Source: Patescibacteria group bacterium
GTDB lineage: Bacteria; Patescibacteriota; Patescibacteriia; 2-12-FULL-60-25
Assembly: GCA_018061485.1 (NCBI GenBank)
Contig: JAGOUA010000021.1
Span: 1 to 11,449 of the forward strand
DNA length: 11,449 bases
Reading direction: 5' to 3'
Shown: one piece after another, positions 1 to 6,207 of the stretch
How the letters are laid out: the number at the start of each line of letters is the position of its first letter
Position numbering within the stretch: position 1 is the first letter of the stretch
The notes under the pieces: generated by a model
Seen by the model: the letters and a program-made list of their open reading frames with translations, nothing else
Told to the model about the DNA's origin: nothing
The model's database searches: none
Made by a program: the position numbers and the translations under genes

Positions 1-193
1 GATCTACTCCCTGCTCCAAAAGATACGCCACGCGGTACGTGAGTGTGCGCGTCTTACCAGAACCCGCTCCTGCCAACACCAAACACGCCCCATCTCCATG
101 CAACACCACGTCTAACTGCTCAGGATTGAGCGCCTGTTGATAGTCCAAGGACTTGGTGAATCCCCGCGGAGAAGAGAGCGTGTACTGCGACAT
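1..193 (-). CDS. UvrD/PcrA-type superfamily 1 DNA helicase, N-terminal fragment
   Basis: This is the first 64 codons of a gene that runs off the left edge of the window. The fragment carries the Q-motif region (NPEQ at residues 23-26) and a Walker A loop, AGAGSGKT at residues 41-48, followed by RTLTYRVAYLL, the usual start of the 1A domain in UvrD, PcrA and Rep. Family members are ATP-driven 3'-5' helicases in repair and replication restart. There is an N-terminal extension of about 20 residues before the Q motif. The ATG at 193 is supported by an extended -10 element six nucleotides upstream and by the absence of a Shine-Dalgarno site. A terminator separates it from the preceding gene, so it looks independently transcribed. 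UvrD, PcrA and Rep cannot be told apart from this fragment. Confidence 0.9.
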   Translation of the reverse strand, partial: MSQYTLSSPRGFTKSLDYQQALNPEQLDVVLHGDGACLVLAGAGSGKTRTLTYRVAYLLEQGVD

Positions 194-208
194 GGGCCGA
201 GCGTAGCA
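194..208 (-). promoter_or_regulatory. Extended -10 promoter of the helicase gene, near-leaderless
   Basis: On the minus strand TGC-TACGCT (hexamer at 200-205) lies exactly six nucleotides before the ATG at 193. Transcription would begin at or next to the start codon. No convincing -35 hexamer is visible at 17 nt spacing, which suits an extended -10 promoter. The hexamer is a moderate match; the same geometry at other genes in the window adds support. Confidence 0.5.
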
Positions 209-257
209 AACACGCGAGAAAAAACCTAGGTGGACACATCAGTTTCACGATCTACAT

Positions 258-277
258 AAAAAAGCGCGGATAGCGCT
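258..277 (-). terminator. Rho-independent terminator after the orphan gene
   Basis: On the minus strand a short GC-only hairpin (AGCGC, loop TATCC, GCGCT; 263-277) is followed directly by a T run (258-263). It lies about 55 bp past the stop of the 134-residue gene and before the helicase promoter, so it ends the mltG-side transcript. The stem is only five pairs, but the T run is good. Confidence 0.7.
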
Positions 278-331
278 CAGCGAGGTTCTTCAGCGCAAGA
301 CCAGCGCAGAAGTCACCGTGTCATCTGCTCC

Positions 332-736
332 CTACTTAGACGCAGAGTTGCGTTGACGACTTTTTGTCCCAGATGGATCGACTCGGCGCAATTCCGCGAG
401 GACCGTCCTTAACGCAAGACCGCAGACGACCCCGTTCTGACAGTCTATCCACATACGAAACAGGTGCGGCCGTTCAGCGTTCTCACGCGCCCAAAGGCGA
501 AAGGCCTGTACCACGGCAGCGATAGCCCCCTCCTCTGCAGCGAGATCCGGAGCCCTAGACCAGTAATTCAACTGCAGACGTCTTGGGATCATCATCAGGG
601 TATTTGGCCCAATAACTCGCTGAAAGCTCTGGACATCGCCCCCAGCTTGAGACACGACACGCCAGAGACAGCCCCCAAAGGCAAGAGCCATCTGTTGTTC
701 GGTTTCGGGTTTTTGCGAAGATCCTCCATCAGCCAT
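332..736 (-). CDS. Hypothetical protein, 134 aa, with consensus promoter and Shine-Dalgarno site
   Basis: I do not recognise this protein. It is soluble, without a signal peptide or membrane segment. It has an MADGGSSQ start, a central hydrophobic stretch with GGCLWRVVSQ, and a helical, Arg- and Ala-rich second half (AIAAVVQAFRLWARENAERP, then ALRTVLAELRR). It contains three cysteines. The ATG at 736 is chosen because AAAGGA lies eight nucleotides upstream; the frame stays open to a TTG at 811, 4 bp past the mltG stop, but that codon lies inside the promoter region described below and has no ribosome site. It is followed by a terminator, so it is probably a single-gene transcript with some read-through from mltG. 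That it is a gene is well supported by the promoter, ribosome site and terminator; its function is unknown. Confidence 0.65.
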   Translation of the reverse strand: MADGGSSQKPETEQQMALAFGGCLWRVVSQAGGDVQSFQRVIGPNTLMMIPRRLQLNYWSRAPDLAAEEGAIAAVVQAFRLWARENAERPHLFRMWIDCQNGVVCGLALRTVLAELRRVDPSGTKSRQRNSASK

Positions 737-751
737 GACATCCGTCCTTTC

Positions 752-769
752 TTCGCCAAAAGAGGCGAA
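752..769 (-). other. Small hairpin in the leader of the orphan gene
   Basis: TTCGCC (minus strand, 764-769) pairs with GGCGAA (752-757) around a six-nucleotide loop, just before the AAAGGA ribosome site. It falls between the predicted transcription start (about 772) and the ATG at 736. It may affect translation or stability, or be incidental; there is no T run, so it is not a terminator. Confidence 0.35.
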
Positions 770-778
770 AAGCACCTC

Positions 779-807
779 AGTAGACCATAAAATCTCACCC
801 CTGTCAA
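779..807 (-). promoter_or_regulatory. Sigma-70-type promoter of the orphan gene
   Basis: On the minus strand a perfect TTGACA (802-807) is separated by exactly 17 bp from TCTACT (779-784), which is preceded by TGG, an extended -10. The predicted start near 772 gives a leader of about 36 nt ending in a Shine-Dalgarno site. The -35 box is about 10 bp past the mltG stop codon, so the promoter sits neatly in the gap between the genes. Confidence 0.75.
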
Positions 808-815
808 ACAAGACG

Positions 816-1871
816 CTAGTACCCTGCTTTTGCGCGATTCTGAATATGCTCCTGAAACGTTCTTGCGTAGAAGACCTTTCCCTGCTTGTCCGTTAAAAAA
901 TAGCGATATCCTCGCACGTCTGGATCGAGCACAGCTTGAATCGCCGAAAGGCTAGGCTGAGCGATCGGGGCAGGAGGCAAACCTTTATACTTATACGTAT
1001 TAAACGGCGAATCTATCTGTAAATCTTTTGCCGTCGAGCGAGCACGCCCCGAACTGGTGATGTACTGCACCGATGCATCCGTCTGCAACAACATTCCTTC
1101 TCGTAAGCGCGTCAAAAAAATGCCCGCCACAATACGGCGATCCGCTTGATTCGGCACCTCTTTTTCGACAATCGAGGCAAGGCGAATGACTTCATCCAAA
1201 CTCGTGAGCGGACGACTCTTTTCTGTCAACGGTAAACCCACTACTTGCCGTTGAAACTCTTGCAACTGTTTACGAATCAACGATTCAGGTAGCTGTTCTT
1301 TCCATACACGATACGTGTTAGGAAAAAGATACCCTTCGAGCGACCTATTCTCTGGAAGCGCCTGTAGAAACACAAATTCATCACGCCATACCTTGGCGAA
1401 TGGTGCTTCATTCACCGAAGCCCCCATGGACGCGCGGGTGATCGTGGGGTCGATCCCAAAATCCGTTGCTAGTTCCTGTTGAATGTCCGTGAGCGTCCAG
1501 CCCTCGATCACACGAACGCTTACCTCTGTTTTTGGGACGCCCTTGATGAGCTCACCTACCAAATCACGATACGGCAATCCCGCTGATAACTCGTATCCGC
1601 CCGTTTTGAGACGATCGCTTCGACCATCAAGCCAGAGATAGGCACGAAACGACCACACCGAAGGAATCATGCCCGCCTCATGAAGCTCTCGCGCAAGAAC
1701 CCCGCGATCTGTTGAAGTGATCGTCACGCTTTGCAGGCCCGCAGACGGCACTTGCAACCACCCTCGATACGCCACGCACCCAATCGCAAGAACAAGCGCG
1801 AGACTCACGAGAGTGATCACGCCAACACGAAGCCACGGCGTTTTGCGGCTAGATCGAAGGAGATTCATCAT
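816..1871 (-). CDS. mltG: MltG, endolytic peptidoglycan transglycosylase
   Basis: MltG (YceG family) is a membrane-anchored lytic transglycosylase that cuts nascent glycan strands and so sets their length. The 351-residue protein has a basic N-terminus, one membrane segment at about residues 15-35, then an extracytoplasmic part. Family landmarks are IEGWTLTDI (122-130), the active-site motif LEGYLFPNTY (178-187) with the presumed catalytic Glu179, LASIVEKEV (231-239), and a C-terminal block SPFNTYKYKGLPPAPIAQPS (288-307) followed by YFLTD. Length is normal for the family. It starts inside the end of the PAP2 gene (23 bp overlap), which implies coupled translation. Two ATGs stand side by side (1871 and 1868); either may be used. 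It ends 4 bp before the open frame of the next gene. The assignment is secure. Confidence 0.95.
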   Translation of the reverse strand: MMNLLRSSRKTPWLRVGVITLVSLALVLAIGCVAYRGWLQVPSAGLQSVTITSTDRGVLARELHEAGMIPSVWSFRAYLWLDGRSDRLKTGGYELSAGLPYRDLVGELIKGVPKTEVSVRVIEGWTLTDIQQELATDFGIDPTITRASMGASVNEAPFAKVWRDEFVFLQALPENRSLEGYLFPNTYRVWKEQLPESLIRKQLQEFQRQVVGLPLTEKSRPLTSLDEVIRLASIVEKEVPNQADRRIVAGIFLTRLREGMLLQTDASVQYITSSGRARSTAKDLQIDSPFNTYKYKGLPPAPIAQPSLSAIQAVLDPDVRGYRYFLTDKQGKVFYARTFQEHIQNRAKAGY

Positions 1872-2406
1872 GAAAAGCAGAGCGCAGAAGAACGCGGGAA
1901 GCTCGGTGCCCCCATCGGATCACTCCCCAAGCCGCCACCCCGATCATCCCCCCAACCACCACATCGGACACATGGTGCACACCACTTGCCACACGCGCAA
2001 ACGAAACCAGAAACGCGACACATGCCCAAAGGATCACCCAAGAACGTTCAAGCTGCGTAAGCGACGCGGCCCATGCCCACATTACCGCCGCATGCATCGA
2101 AGGAAACGCATACATGGACGAAGGCGGTGGAATCCACGCTTCAATAGCCGTACTTGCCAAAAAGGGACGCGTTTTTGCAAACAATAACGACAAGGCAAGC
2201 GCCGTTACCGCTGCCAGCCCCACCGACCATCCGAGCTCCTTCCAGGCATGTCGACGCACCGCGCCACGCTCAACAGCATACGCGATAACGCTTGCGATAC
2301 CAATGCCCACAATCAACCAGCGCGCTTGAAACGCGACAAACGATCGCAAGAACGGCGTTTGCAACCACGCTTGTAGAGCTTGTATCCACGATAGCTCGAG
2401 ATCCAT
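1849..2406 (-). CDS. PAP2-family membrane phosphatase
   Basis: A 185-residue integral membrane protein with about five hydrophobic segments (near residues 30-46, 60-77, 104-116, 122-137 and 147-163). It carries the phosphatase signature in order: KTRP (78-81), PSMH (102-105), and R-x5-H-x3-D formed by Arg138, His144 and Asp148. The first motif is shorter than the KX6RP of many family members. PAP2 enzymes dephosphorylate lipid phosphates; with mltG directly downstream and overlapping by 23 bp, an undecaprenyl-pyrophosphate phosphatase (BacA-independent, PgpB-like) role in recycling the cell-wall lipid carrier is a reasonable inference, though phosphatidate or PGP phosphatase cannot be excluded. 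The start at 2406 lies 12 bp after the nth stop and has its own -10 element. Confidence 0.88.
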   Translation of the reverse strand: MDLELSWIQALQAWLQTPFLRSFVAFQARWLIVGIGIASVIAYAVERGAVRRHAWKELGWSVGLAAVTALALSLLFAKTRPFLASTAIEAWIPPPSSMYAFPSMHAAVMWAWAASLTQLERSWVILWACVAFLVSFARVASGVHHVSDVVVGGMIGVAAWGVIRWGHRASRVLLRSAFHDESPSI

Positions 2407-2421
2407 ACGCTTAGTGTATCA
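2407..2421 (-). promoter_or_regulatory. Extended -10 promoter of the PAP2 gene, near-leaderless
   Basis: Minus-strand TGA-TACACT (2413-2421) ends six nucleotides before the ATG at 2406. The TGA of this element is also the nth stop codon (2419-2421). It gives the PAP2-mltG pair a possible leaderless transcript of its own within the gpmI-nth cluster. No clear -35 box is seen. Confidence 0.5.
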
Positions 2422-3078
2422 CGTTTTTGTCTTCGTGAGACTCTGCACGCGTTTCTTCCCAAACGGACAGTACGCGAGCACAGGACACGTTGCACAGCGA
2501 GGATTCTGTGCGCGACAGAACGCTCGTCCAAATTGCACACTCATGCGATTCATCTCTCCCCACCATGTACGCGGAATCAGCGCGCAGAGCTCTTGCTCGA
2601 CACGCTCAGGCGTATGGCCCTTTGCCCACCCCAAGCGATGCGCGATACGAAACACATGCGTATCAACCGCCATCGCCGGAATCCCAAAGCCGTACCACAG
2701 CACACAGCTCGCCGTTTTGCGTCCAACACCCGGAAGGGTGACCAACTCCTCCATCGTGTGAGGCACAACACCTCCGTACACCGTTAACACACGCTGAGCG
2801 AGAGCATGAATCGCGCGCGCCTTCGTTTTGTAGCACCCAATAGACCGAATCTCATACGCGATCTCGTCTGGTGAGGCGTTTGCCAGGGTCTGCAACGTGG
2901 GAAAACGCTTGCGTAAATTTGGATACACGGCGAGCACCTGTTCATCGCGCGTTCTCGCCGAAAGCAATGTAGCGATCAATGTGTCTTCGGGTGTTGGGAG
3001 ACTCACCATCGCCGGATCCGTAAAACGCGCCTGCAAACGACGTAATACCGGTTCAACCGAAGACGACCGTGTGCCCAT
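2419..3078 (-). CDS. nth: Endonuclease III, DNA glycosylase/AP lyase
   Basis: Nth removes oxidised pyrimidines and nicks the abasic site, the first steps of base-excision repair. The 219-residue protein matches the family length. It has the helix-hairpin-helix LPGVGRKTA (115-123) with catalytic Lys121, the VDTHVFR motif with Asp139, and a complete [4Fe-4S] cluster loop C-x6-C-x2-C-x5-C at Cys188, Cys195, Cys198 and Cys204. The early motif reads LLSARTRDE (38-46), where many bacterial enzymes have Gln in place of the Arg. The ATG at 3078 is 19 bp after the gpmI stop, without a Shine-Dalgarno site, so it is probably cotranscribed with gpmI. Assignment is secure. Confidence 0.96.
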   Translation of the reverse strand: MGTRSSSVEPVLRRLQARFTDPAMVSLPTPEDTLIATLLSARTRDEQVLAVYPNLRKRFPTLQTLANASPDEIAYEIRSIGCYKTKARAIHALAQRVLTVYGGVVPHTMEELVTLPGVGRKTASCVLWYGFGIPAMAVDTHVFRIAHRLGWAKGHTPERVEQELCALIPRTWWGEMNRMSVQFGRAFCRAQNPRCATCPVLAYCPFGKKRVQSLTKTKT

Positions 3079-3097
3079 AGCTAAACTGGAGCGTTCG

Positions 3098-4672
3098 CTA
3101 CACCAAACTACGACCCGTCATATCAGGTGATGGCGCAATACCTAAAAGAGCGCACACTGTTGGCGCGATATCCGCCAACATACCCGACGGTGGGGTGAAC
3201 GAAAGATCTCCGCCAACCACATCCCCTGTCGCCGCTTTTTGTCCTTCAAGTTCTTGGGCGACAATCACACACGGTACGGGATTAGTGGAATGCTCTTTAT
3301 CCATCGTTCCCGTCACGAGATTCTGCACCTCTTCGGCGTTTCCATGATCCGCCGTGATCACCAGTGCTCCATCAACAGACAACACCGCATCGGCAATCAG
3401 TCCAATACAAGCATCCACCGCTTCGCACGCCTGAATGGTTGCTGCCTCGTTCCCCGTGTGTCCCACCATATCAGGATTAGCAAAATTCACGGCAATAACA
3501 TCAAACGAACGCGCAAGCACTTCTTTCACCACACGATCCGTGAGCGCCCGCACCGACATTTCTGGAGCCGCATCATACGAAGAAACCGGCGGTGATGGGA
3601 TAATCACCCGTTCCTCTTCGGGGAACGCCTCTTCGCGCATTCCATTCAAAAAGAAGGTGATGTGCGCGTATTTTTCGGTTTCTGCAATGTGGAGCTGTCG
3701 TAAACCCGCATCCGCCACCACCTTGGCGAGACAGGATTCAATAATGTGCGGAGGATACGCTACATCCACGGGAAGATCTTTTTCGTACTCCGTCATCGTG
3801 ACAAAGGCAAGACGTTCGATATACGGACGCGCGAACTTCTCGAATCCCGGAAGAACGAACGCCTTCGTGAGTTCACGTGCACGGTCTGGGCGAAAGTTCG
3901 CAAAGATCACGGCGTCTCCCGGAGCAATACGCCCCACGGGCTCACCTCGCTCAACGATCACCGTCGGTACGAGCTGCTCGTCATACACCTTTTGCGCGTA
4001 CGAAGCCTCAATCACCTCTATCGCTGAAGCCGCCTGCGGACCCTCGCCTTTTGCCATGGCGTTATACGCGAGCTCGATACGGTCCCAACGATTATCACGA
4101 TCCATCGCATAATATCGACCGCTCACGCTCGCGATCTTTCCCACACCGAGTTCCCGCATCTTATCCTCGAGCTCCGTGATAAACCCACGACCAGAATCAA
4201 ACGCCGTATCACGCCCATCCAAAATCGCATGGACACACACCCGTTTTACCCCCTGCCGACGAGCCAGCTCAAGCAATGCATACAGATGTTCTTGCGAGGC
4301 ATGGACATTGCCCACAGACACGCAACCAATCAGATGTAAGGTCCCTCCCGAGCTTTTTGCTGCCTGCGCCGCTTGAACAAGGGAAGGGTTCGCGTAAAAA
4401 CGCTCCGTCTCGATTTCGAGATTGATACGCGGAAAGCTTTGATAAAACACGCGACCCGCCCCGATCGTGAGATGTCCCACCTCGGAATTTCCCATCTCAC
4501 CCCACGATAACCCCACCGCCGCTCCGGAGGCCTGGACTGTCATGGCTGGATACGACTGCACCAACGCCTGAAAACGCGGCATTTTTGCCTGTTTTATGGC
4601 ATTTCCTTGATCAGAGGGCGCGACGCCAAAGCCGTCGATAATCAGCAGAACCGTGGGTTTATGAGCAGACAT
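3098..4672 (-). CDS. gpmI: Phosphoglycerate mutase, cofactor-independent (2,3-BPG-independent)
   Basis: GpmI interconverts 3- and 2-phosphoglycerate in lower glycolysis using two Mn ions and a phosphoserine intermediate. The 524-residue protein is close to the usual length (about 510). Visible landmarks are LLIIDGFG with Asp13, MGNSEVGHLTIGAGR with nucleophile Ser63, HAILDGRD (148-155), GRYYAMDRDNRWDR (185-198), NFRPDRAREL (259-268), ETEKYAHITFFLNG (331-344), NFANPDMVGHTG with Asp401 and His405, ADHGNAEE with Asp442 and His443, and KEHSTNPVP with His461. All expected metal ligands are present. The frame is open upstream to 4819, but the conserved N-terminus begins at the ATG at 4672, which also lies six nucleotides from a TATACT box. 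It heads the gpmI-nth cluster and is divergent from the GC-rich gene. Confidence 0.97.
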   Translation of the reverse strand: MSAHKPTVLLIIDGFGVAPSDQGNAIKQAKMPRFQALVQSYPAMTVQASGAAVGLSWGEMGNSEVGHLTIGAGRVFYQSFPRINLEIETERFYANPSLVQAAQAAKSSGGTLHLIGCVSVGNVHASQEHLYALLELARRQGVKRVCVHAILDGRDTAFDSGRGFITELEDKMRELGVGKIASVSGRYYAMDRDNRWDRIELAYNAMAKGEGPQAASAIEVIEASYAQKVYDEQLVPTVIVERGEPVGRIAPGDAVIFANFRPDRARELTKAFVLPGFEKFARPYIERLAFVTMTEYEKDLPVDVAYPPHIIESCLAKVVADAGLRQLHIAETEKYAHITFFLNGMREEAFPEEERVIIPSPPVSSYDAAPEMSVRALTDRVVKEVLARSFDVIAVNFANPDMVGHTGNEAATIQACEAVDACIGLIADAVLSVDGALVITADHGNAEEVQNLVTGTMDKEHSTNPVPCVIVAQELEGQKAATGDVVGGDLSFTPPSGMLADIAPTVCALLGIAPSPDMTGRSLV

Positions 4673-4685
4673 ACTCGCAGTATAC
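4671..4685. repeat. 15-bp near-palindrome, copy 1 (gpmI promoter)
   Basis: ATACTCGCAGTATAC here is identical to positions 9170-9184. Its core is a 5+3+5 inverted repeat. It overlaps both the -10 box and the first bases of gpmI, an ideal position for a repressor site; it may equally be two similar promoters by convergence. Confidence 0.6.
4673..4684 (-). promoter_or_regulatory. -10 element of gpmI, leaderless arrangement
   Basis: Minus-strand TATACT (4679-4684) stands six nucleotides before the gpmI ATG, so transcription would begin at or beside the start codon. A weak TTGTGT lies 18 bp upstream. The hexamer forms half of a short inverted repeat (ATACT, CGC, AGTAT) that is repeated at the kinase/ytxH promoter. 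Confidence 0.65.
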
Positions 4686-4717
4686 GAAACCCTCCCCTCG
4701 GGACACAATCCCCCGCG

Positions 4718-4746
4718 TTGACAAAGAGCCTCTTTTTTGCTACACT
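4718..4746 (+). promoter_or_regulatory. Strong sigma-70-type promoter of the GC-rich gene
   Basis: A perfect TTGACA (4718-4723), a 17-bp spacer and TACACT (4741-4746) with TGC directly before it, making an extended -10. The predicted start near 4753 gives an 84-nt leader. The promoter is divergent from gpmI, the two -10 boxes being about 55 bp apart. By sequence it is one of the two best promoters in the window. Confidence 0.82.
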
Positions 4747-4761
4747 TCCGCACTTCTTGAA

Positions 4762-4808
4762 GGGGATACGCCCCAACGAGAATGCTCCTTGGGGTATCCC
4801 TATACCCC
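4762..4808 (+). promoter_or_regulatory. Structured leader with two mutually exclusive hairpins
   Basis: GGGATAC (4763-4769) pairs with GTATCCC (4794-4800), and CCCAA (4772-4776) with TTGGG (4789-4793), forming one long stem around a 12-nt loop. Alternatively GGGGTAT (4791-4797) pairs with ATACCCC (4802-4808) around the loop CCCT. The two folds share bases and cannot coexist. The region lies between the promoter and the AAAGGA site (4822-4827). No T run follows, so any control would more likely act on translation or RNA stability than by attenuation. It matches no riboswitch class that I recognise. Confidence 0.45.
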
Positions 4809-4836
4809 GCGACTCCCAACCAAAGGACCGAGACGC

Positions 4837-6126
4837 ATGGACACTCAAATTTTGGGCACCCACGTGGCGCCCACCCCCGCCGACCAGGCCGCCGAGGCCG
4901 TAGACACCCTCGTTCGCCACTTCGGCGACGAGGCCGGAAAGGCCCTGGCGAGCCAGGTGCTCGACACGGGCAACACCAACTTCTCGGCCCCCGTACAGGC
5001 GATCTACGACGGCCTGCTGAACGGGCACAAGCAGGAGGTGGACAGCGCTCTGTTGCGACTGTTCGCCGAGGGCTTTGGCCGGGCTACGACCTCCGGAGGT
5101 GACGAGCAGGGGCTTAAGCCCTTCATCGCGAACCTCCTCGCCAGCCGCGCCTTGCAGGCGCTGACGGCGAAGGACGCGCAGGGCCACCTTCCCGAGGCGG
5201 CGCGTGGCCCCATGGCCACGCTGGGCACCGTCCTCGCCCTGATGCGTGACACGGGGGCGAAGCCTCCCAAGGAACCGGCCGCGACCATCCGTCAGCTCGA
5301 CGGACTGGACGCCAAGGTCCACGCCCTGCTCCCCGATGGGGTGCGGGACGCCTTGGCCGGCCTGCGTCAGCGGTGCCGGCAGGCGGTAGACACCGCCAAG
5401 GCGTCCACCAAGACCATGGCGGGCGACCCCTTCGCCGCCGCGGCGGCGGCCCATCCGGCCCCGCCCCCCGCGGCGACGCCGAGCGTGCCCCCGCCCCTCC
5501 CGCCCACCGACCCGGCATCCACCGAGGAGGTGCCCATTCCGCCGGTCAAGCTCGTCGATCCGCCCACCCCCGCGGTGGCGGATCCCTCGAACGCGCCGCC
5601 CGAGGCCGAGCCCGCCCCCGCGACCACGCCCGCCCCCAAGGCGGAAGAAGCTCCCCCCGCGATCGTCGAGTGGGATGGGGAGCCTCTGGCGCCCATCACC
5701 CCTCCGATGCAGCGGGGGTGGATGGACACCCTTCGGGAGTGGCCCCCCGGCGCCAAGCTGGTGGCAGCCGCCCTGATCAGCCTCGTGCTGATCATGACCG
5801 TGGCCCAGCTCCTCCACCCCTGGACGGAGACGCCCACGGTCTTCGCCCCCAGGGCGACGAATCACTCGGCGCCGGCCAGGATCGTCGCACCGACCGTGCC
5901 CCCGGCCCCGAGCCCCAGCCCGACGGCAGCACCCGCCCCGGTGACGCCCGTCGCGCCGCCCCCCGCACAGAACGTGCTGCCGCCTCTGCCCAACGGCGCG
6001 CACGCGGGCCGCGTGCCGGCGGCGTGGTACGCGCAGTATGGCGCGGCCTTCGACTGCGACAACGACGCCGTCACCAATAGTGACGGCACCGTGGACATGA
6101 CCGCTTGCGGTCATATGCCACGGTAA
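4837..6126 (+). CDS. GC-rich orphan: single-pass membrane protein with Pro/Ala-rich linkers
   Basis: I do not recognise this 429-residue protein. It has an N-terminal helical part (about 1-195), an Ala/Pro-rich linker (about 198-290), a membrane helix at about 307-327 (KLVAAALISLVLIMTVAQLL), a second Pro-rich spacer (345-385) and a short tail (390-429) with only two cysteines, 407 and 424, flanking an Asp-rich stretch. Basic residues lie before the helix, so the N-terminus is probably cytoplasmic and the tail outside, where the two cysteines could form a disulfide. AAAGGA nine nucleotides upstream fixes the ATG at 4837; the frame is open to a TTG at 4789, which has no site. Codons end almost always in G or C: sampled lines are about 68 to 87% GC, against about half in the flanks and about 42% in the sigma-like gene. 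Promoter, ribosome site and terminator are all present. Foreign origin or unusual selection on this gene is possible. A scaffold or envelope-spanning role is only a guess. Confidence 0.82.
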   Translation: MDTQILGTHVAPTPADQAAEAVDTLVRHFGDEAGKALASQVLDTGNTNFSAPVQAIYDGLLNGHKQEVDSALLRLFAEGFGRATTSGGDEQGLKPFIANLLASRALQALTAKDAQGHLPEAARGPMATLGTVLALMRDTGAKPPKEPAATIRQLDGLDAKVHALLPDGVRDALAGLRQRCRQAVDTAKASTKTMAGDPFAAAAAAHPAPPPAATPSVPPPLPPTDPASTEEVPIPPVKLVDPPTPAVADPSNAPPEAEPAPATTPAPKAEEAPPAIVEWDGEPLAPITPPMQRGWMDTLREWPPGAKLVAAALISLVLIMTVAQLLHPWTETPTVFAPRATNHSAPARIVAPTVPPAPSPSPTAAPAPVTPVAPPPAQNVLPPLPNGAHAGRVPAAWYAQYGAAFDCDNDAVTNSDGTVDMTACGHMPR

Positions 6127-6140
6127 CCACCCCCTCACTC

Positions 6141-6163
6141 GCGTCTCTCGTCCTGAGAGACGC
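6141..6163 (+). terminator. First of two tandem hairpins after the GC-rich gene
   Basis: GCGTCTCTC (6141-6149), loop GTCCT, GAGAGACGC (6155-6163): a perfect nine-pair stem 14 bp past the stop codon. No T run follows, so by itself it is not a classic terminator; it may protect the 3' end or stop transcription from the opposite strand. Confidence 0.5.
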
Positions 6164-6167
6164 CCTC

Positions 6168-6206
6168 AACCCCTTGATGACACGCTTCATCAAGGGGTTT
6201 TGCTGT
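6168..6206 (+). terminator. Rho-independent terminator of the GC-rich gene
   Basis: AACCCCTTGATGA (6168-6180) and TCATCAAGGGGTT (6187-6199) form a perfect 13-pair stem with loop CACGCT, followed by TTTGCTGTTTT. The T-rich tail reaches the vanW stop codon at 6208-6210. It acts for the plus strand; in the minus direction the hairpin lacks a T run. Confidence 0.88.
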
Positions 6207-6207
6207 T

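Noticed and set aside
737..811. TTG start at 811 for the 134-residue protein
   Set aside because: It overlaps the TTGACA-N17-TCTACT promoter and lacks a ribosome site; the ATG at 736 has AAAGGA at good distance.
1717..2187. Plus-strand frames opposite mltG and the PAP2 gene
   Set aside because: Basic, low-complexity, no motifs; the minus-strand genes in the same place carry full family signatures.
4673..4819. N-terminal extension of gpmI by 49 residues
   Set aside because: The extension has no family similarity, overlaps the leader and promoter of the divergent gene, and a TATACT box sits inside it next to the conserved start.
4782..5102. Upstream ATG in the leader of the GC-rich gene, overlapping it out of frame
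   Set aside because: No ribosome site before it, lies in the loop of the predicted hairpin, and its product is low-complexity. A regulatory upstream frame is not excluded but is unsupported.
5373..6080. Plus-strand 235-codon open frame in another phase within the GC-rich gene
   Set aside because: Low-complexity shadow frame (Arg, Gly, Pro, His) caused by scarcity of AT-rich stop codons; no ribosome site.
4642..6138. Long open frame on the minus strand opposite the GC-rich gene (498 codons)
   Set aside because: It is Arg/Gly-rich with no recognisable domain, as expected for the antisense of a GC-rich, Ala/Pro-rich gene, and runs into the gpmI start. Promoter, ribosome site and terminator all favour the plus strand.
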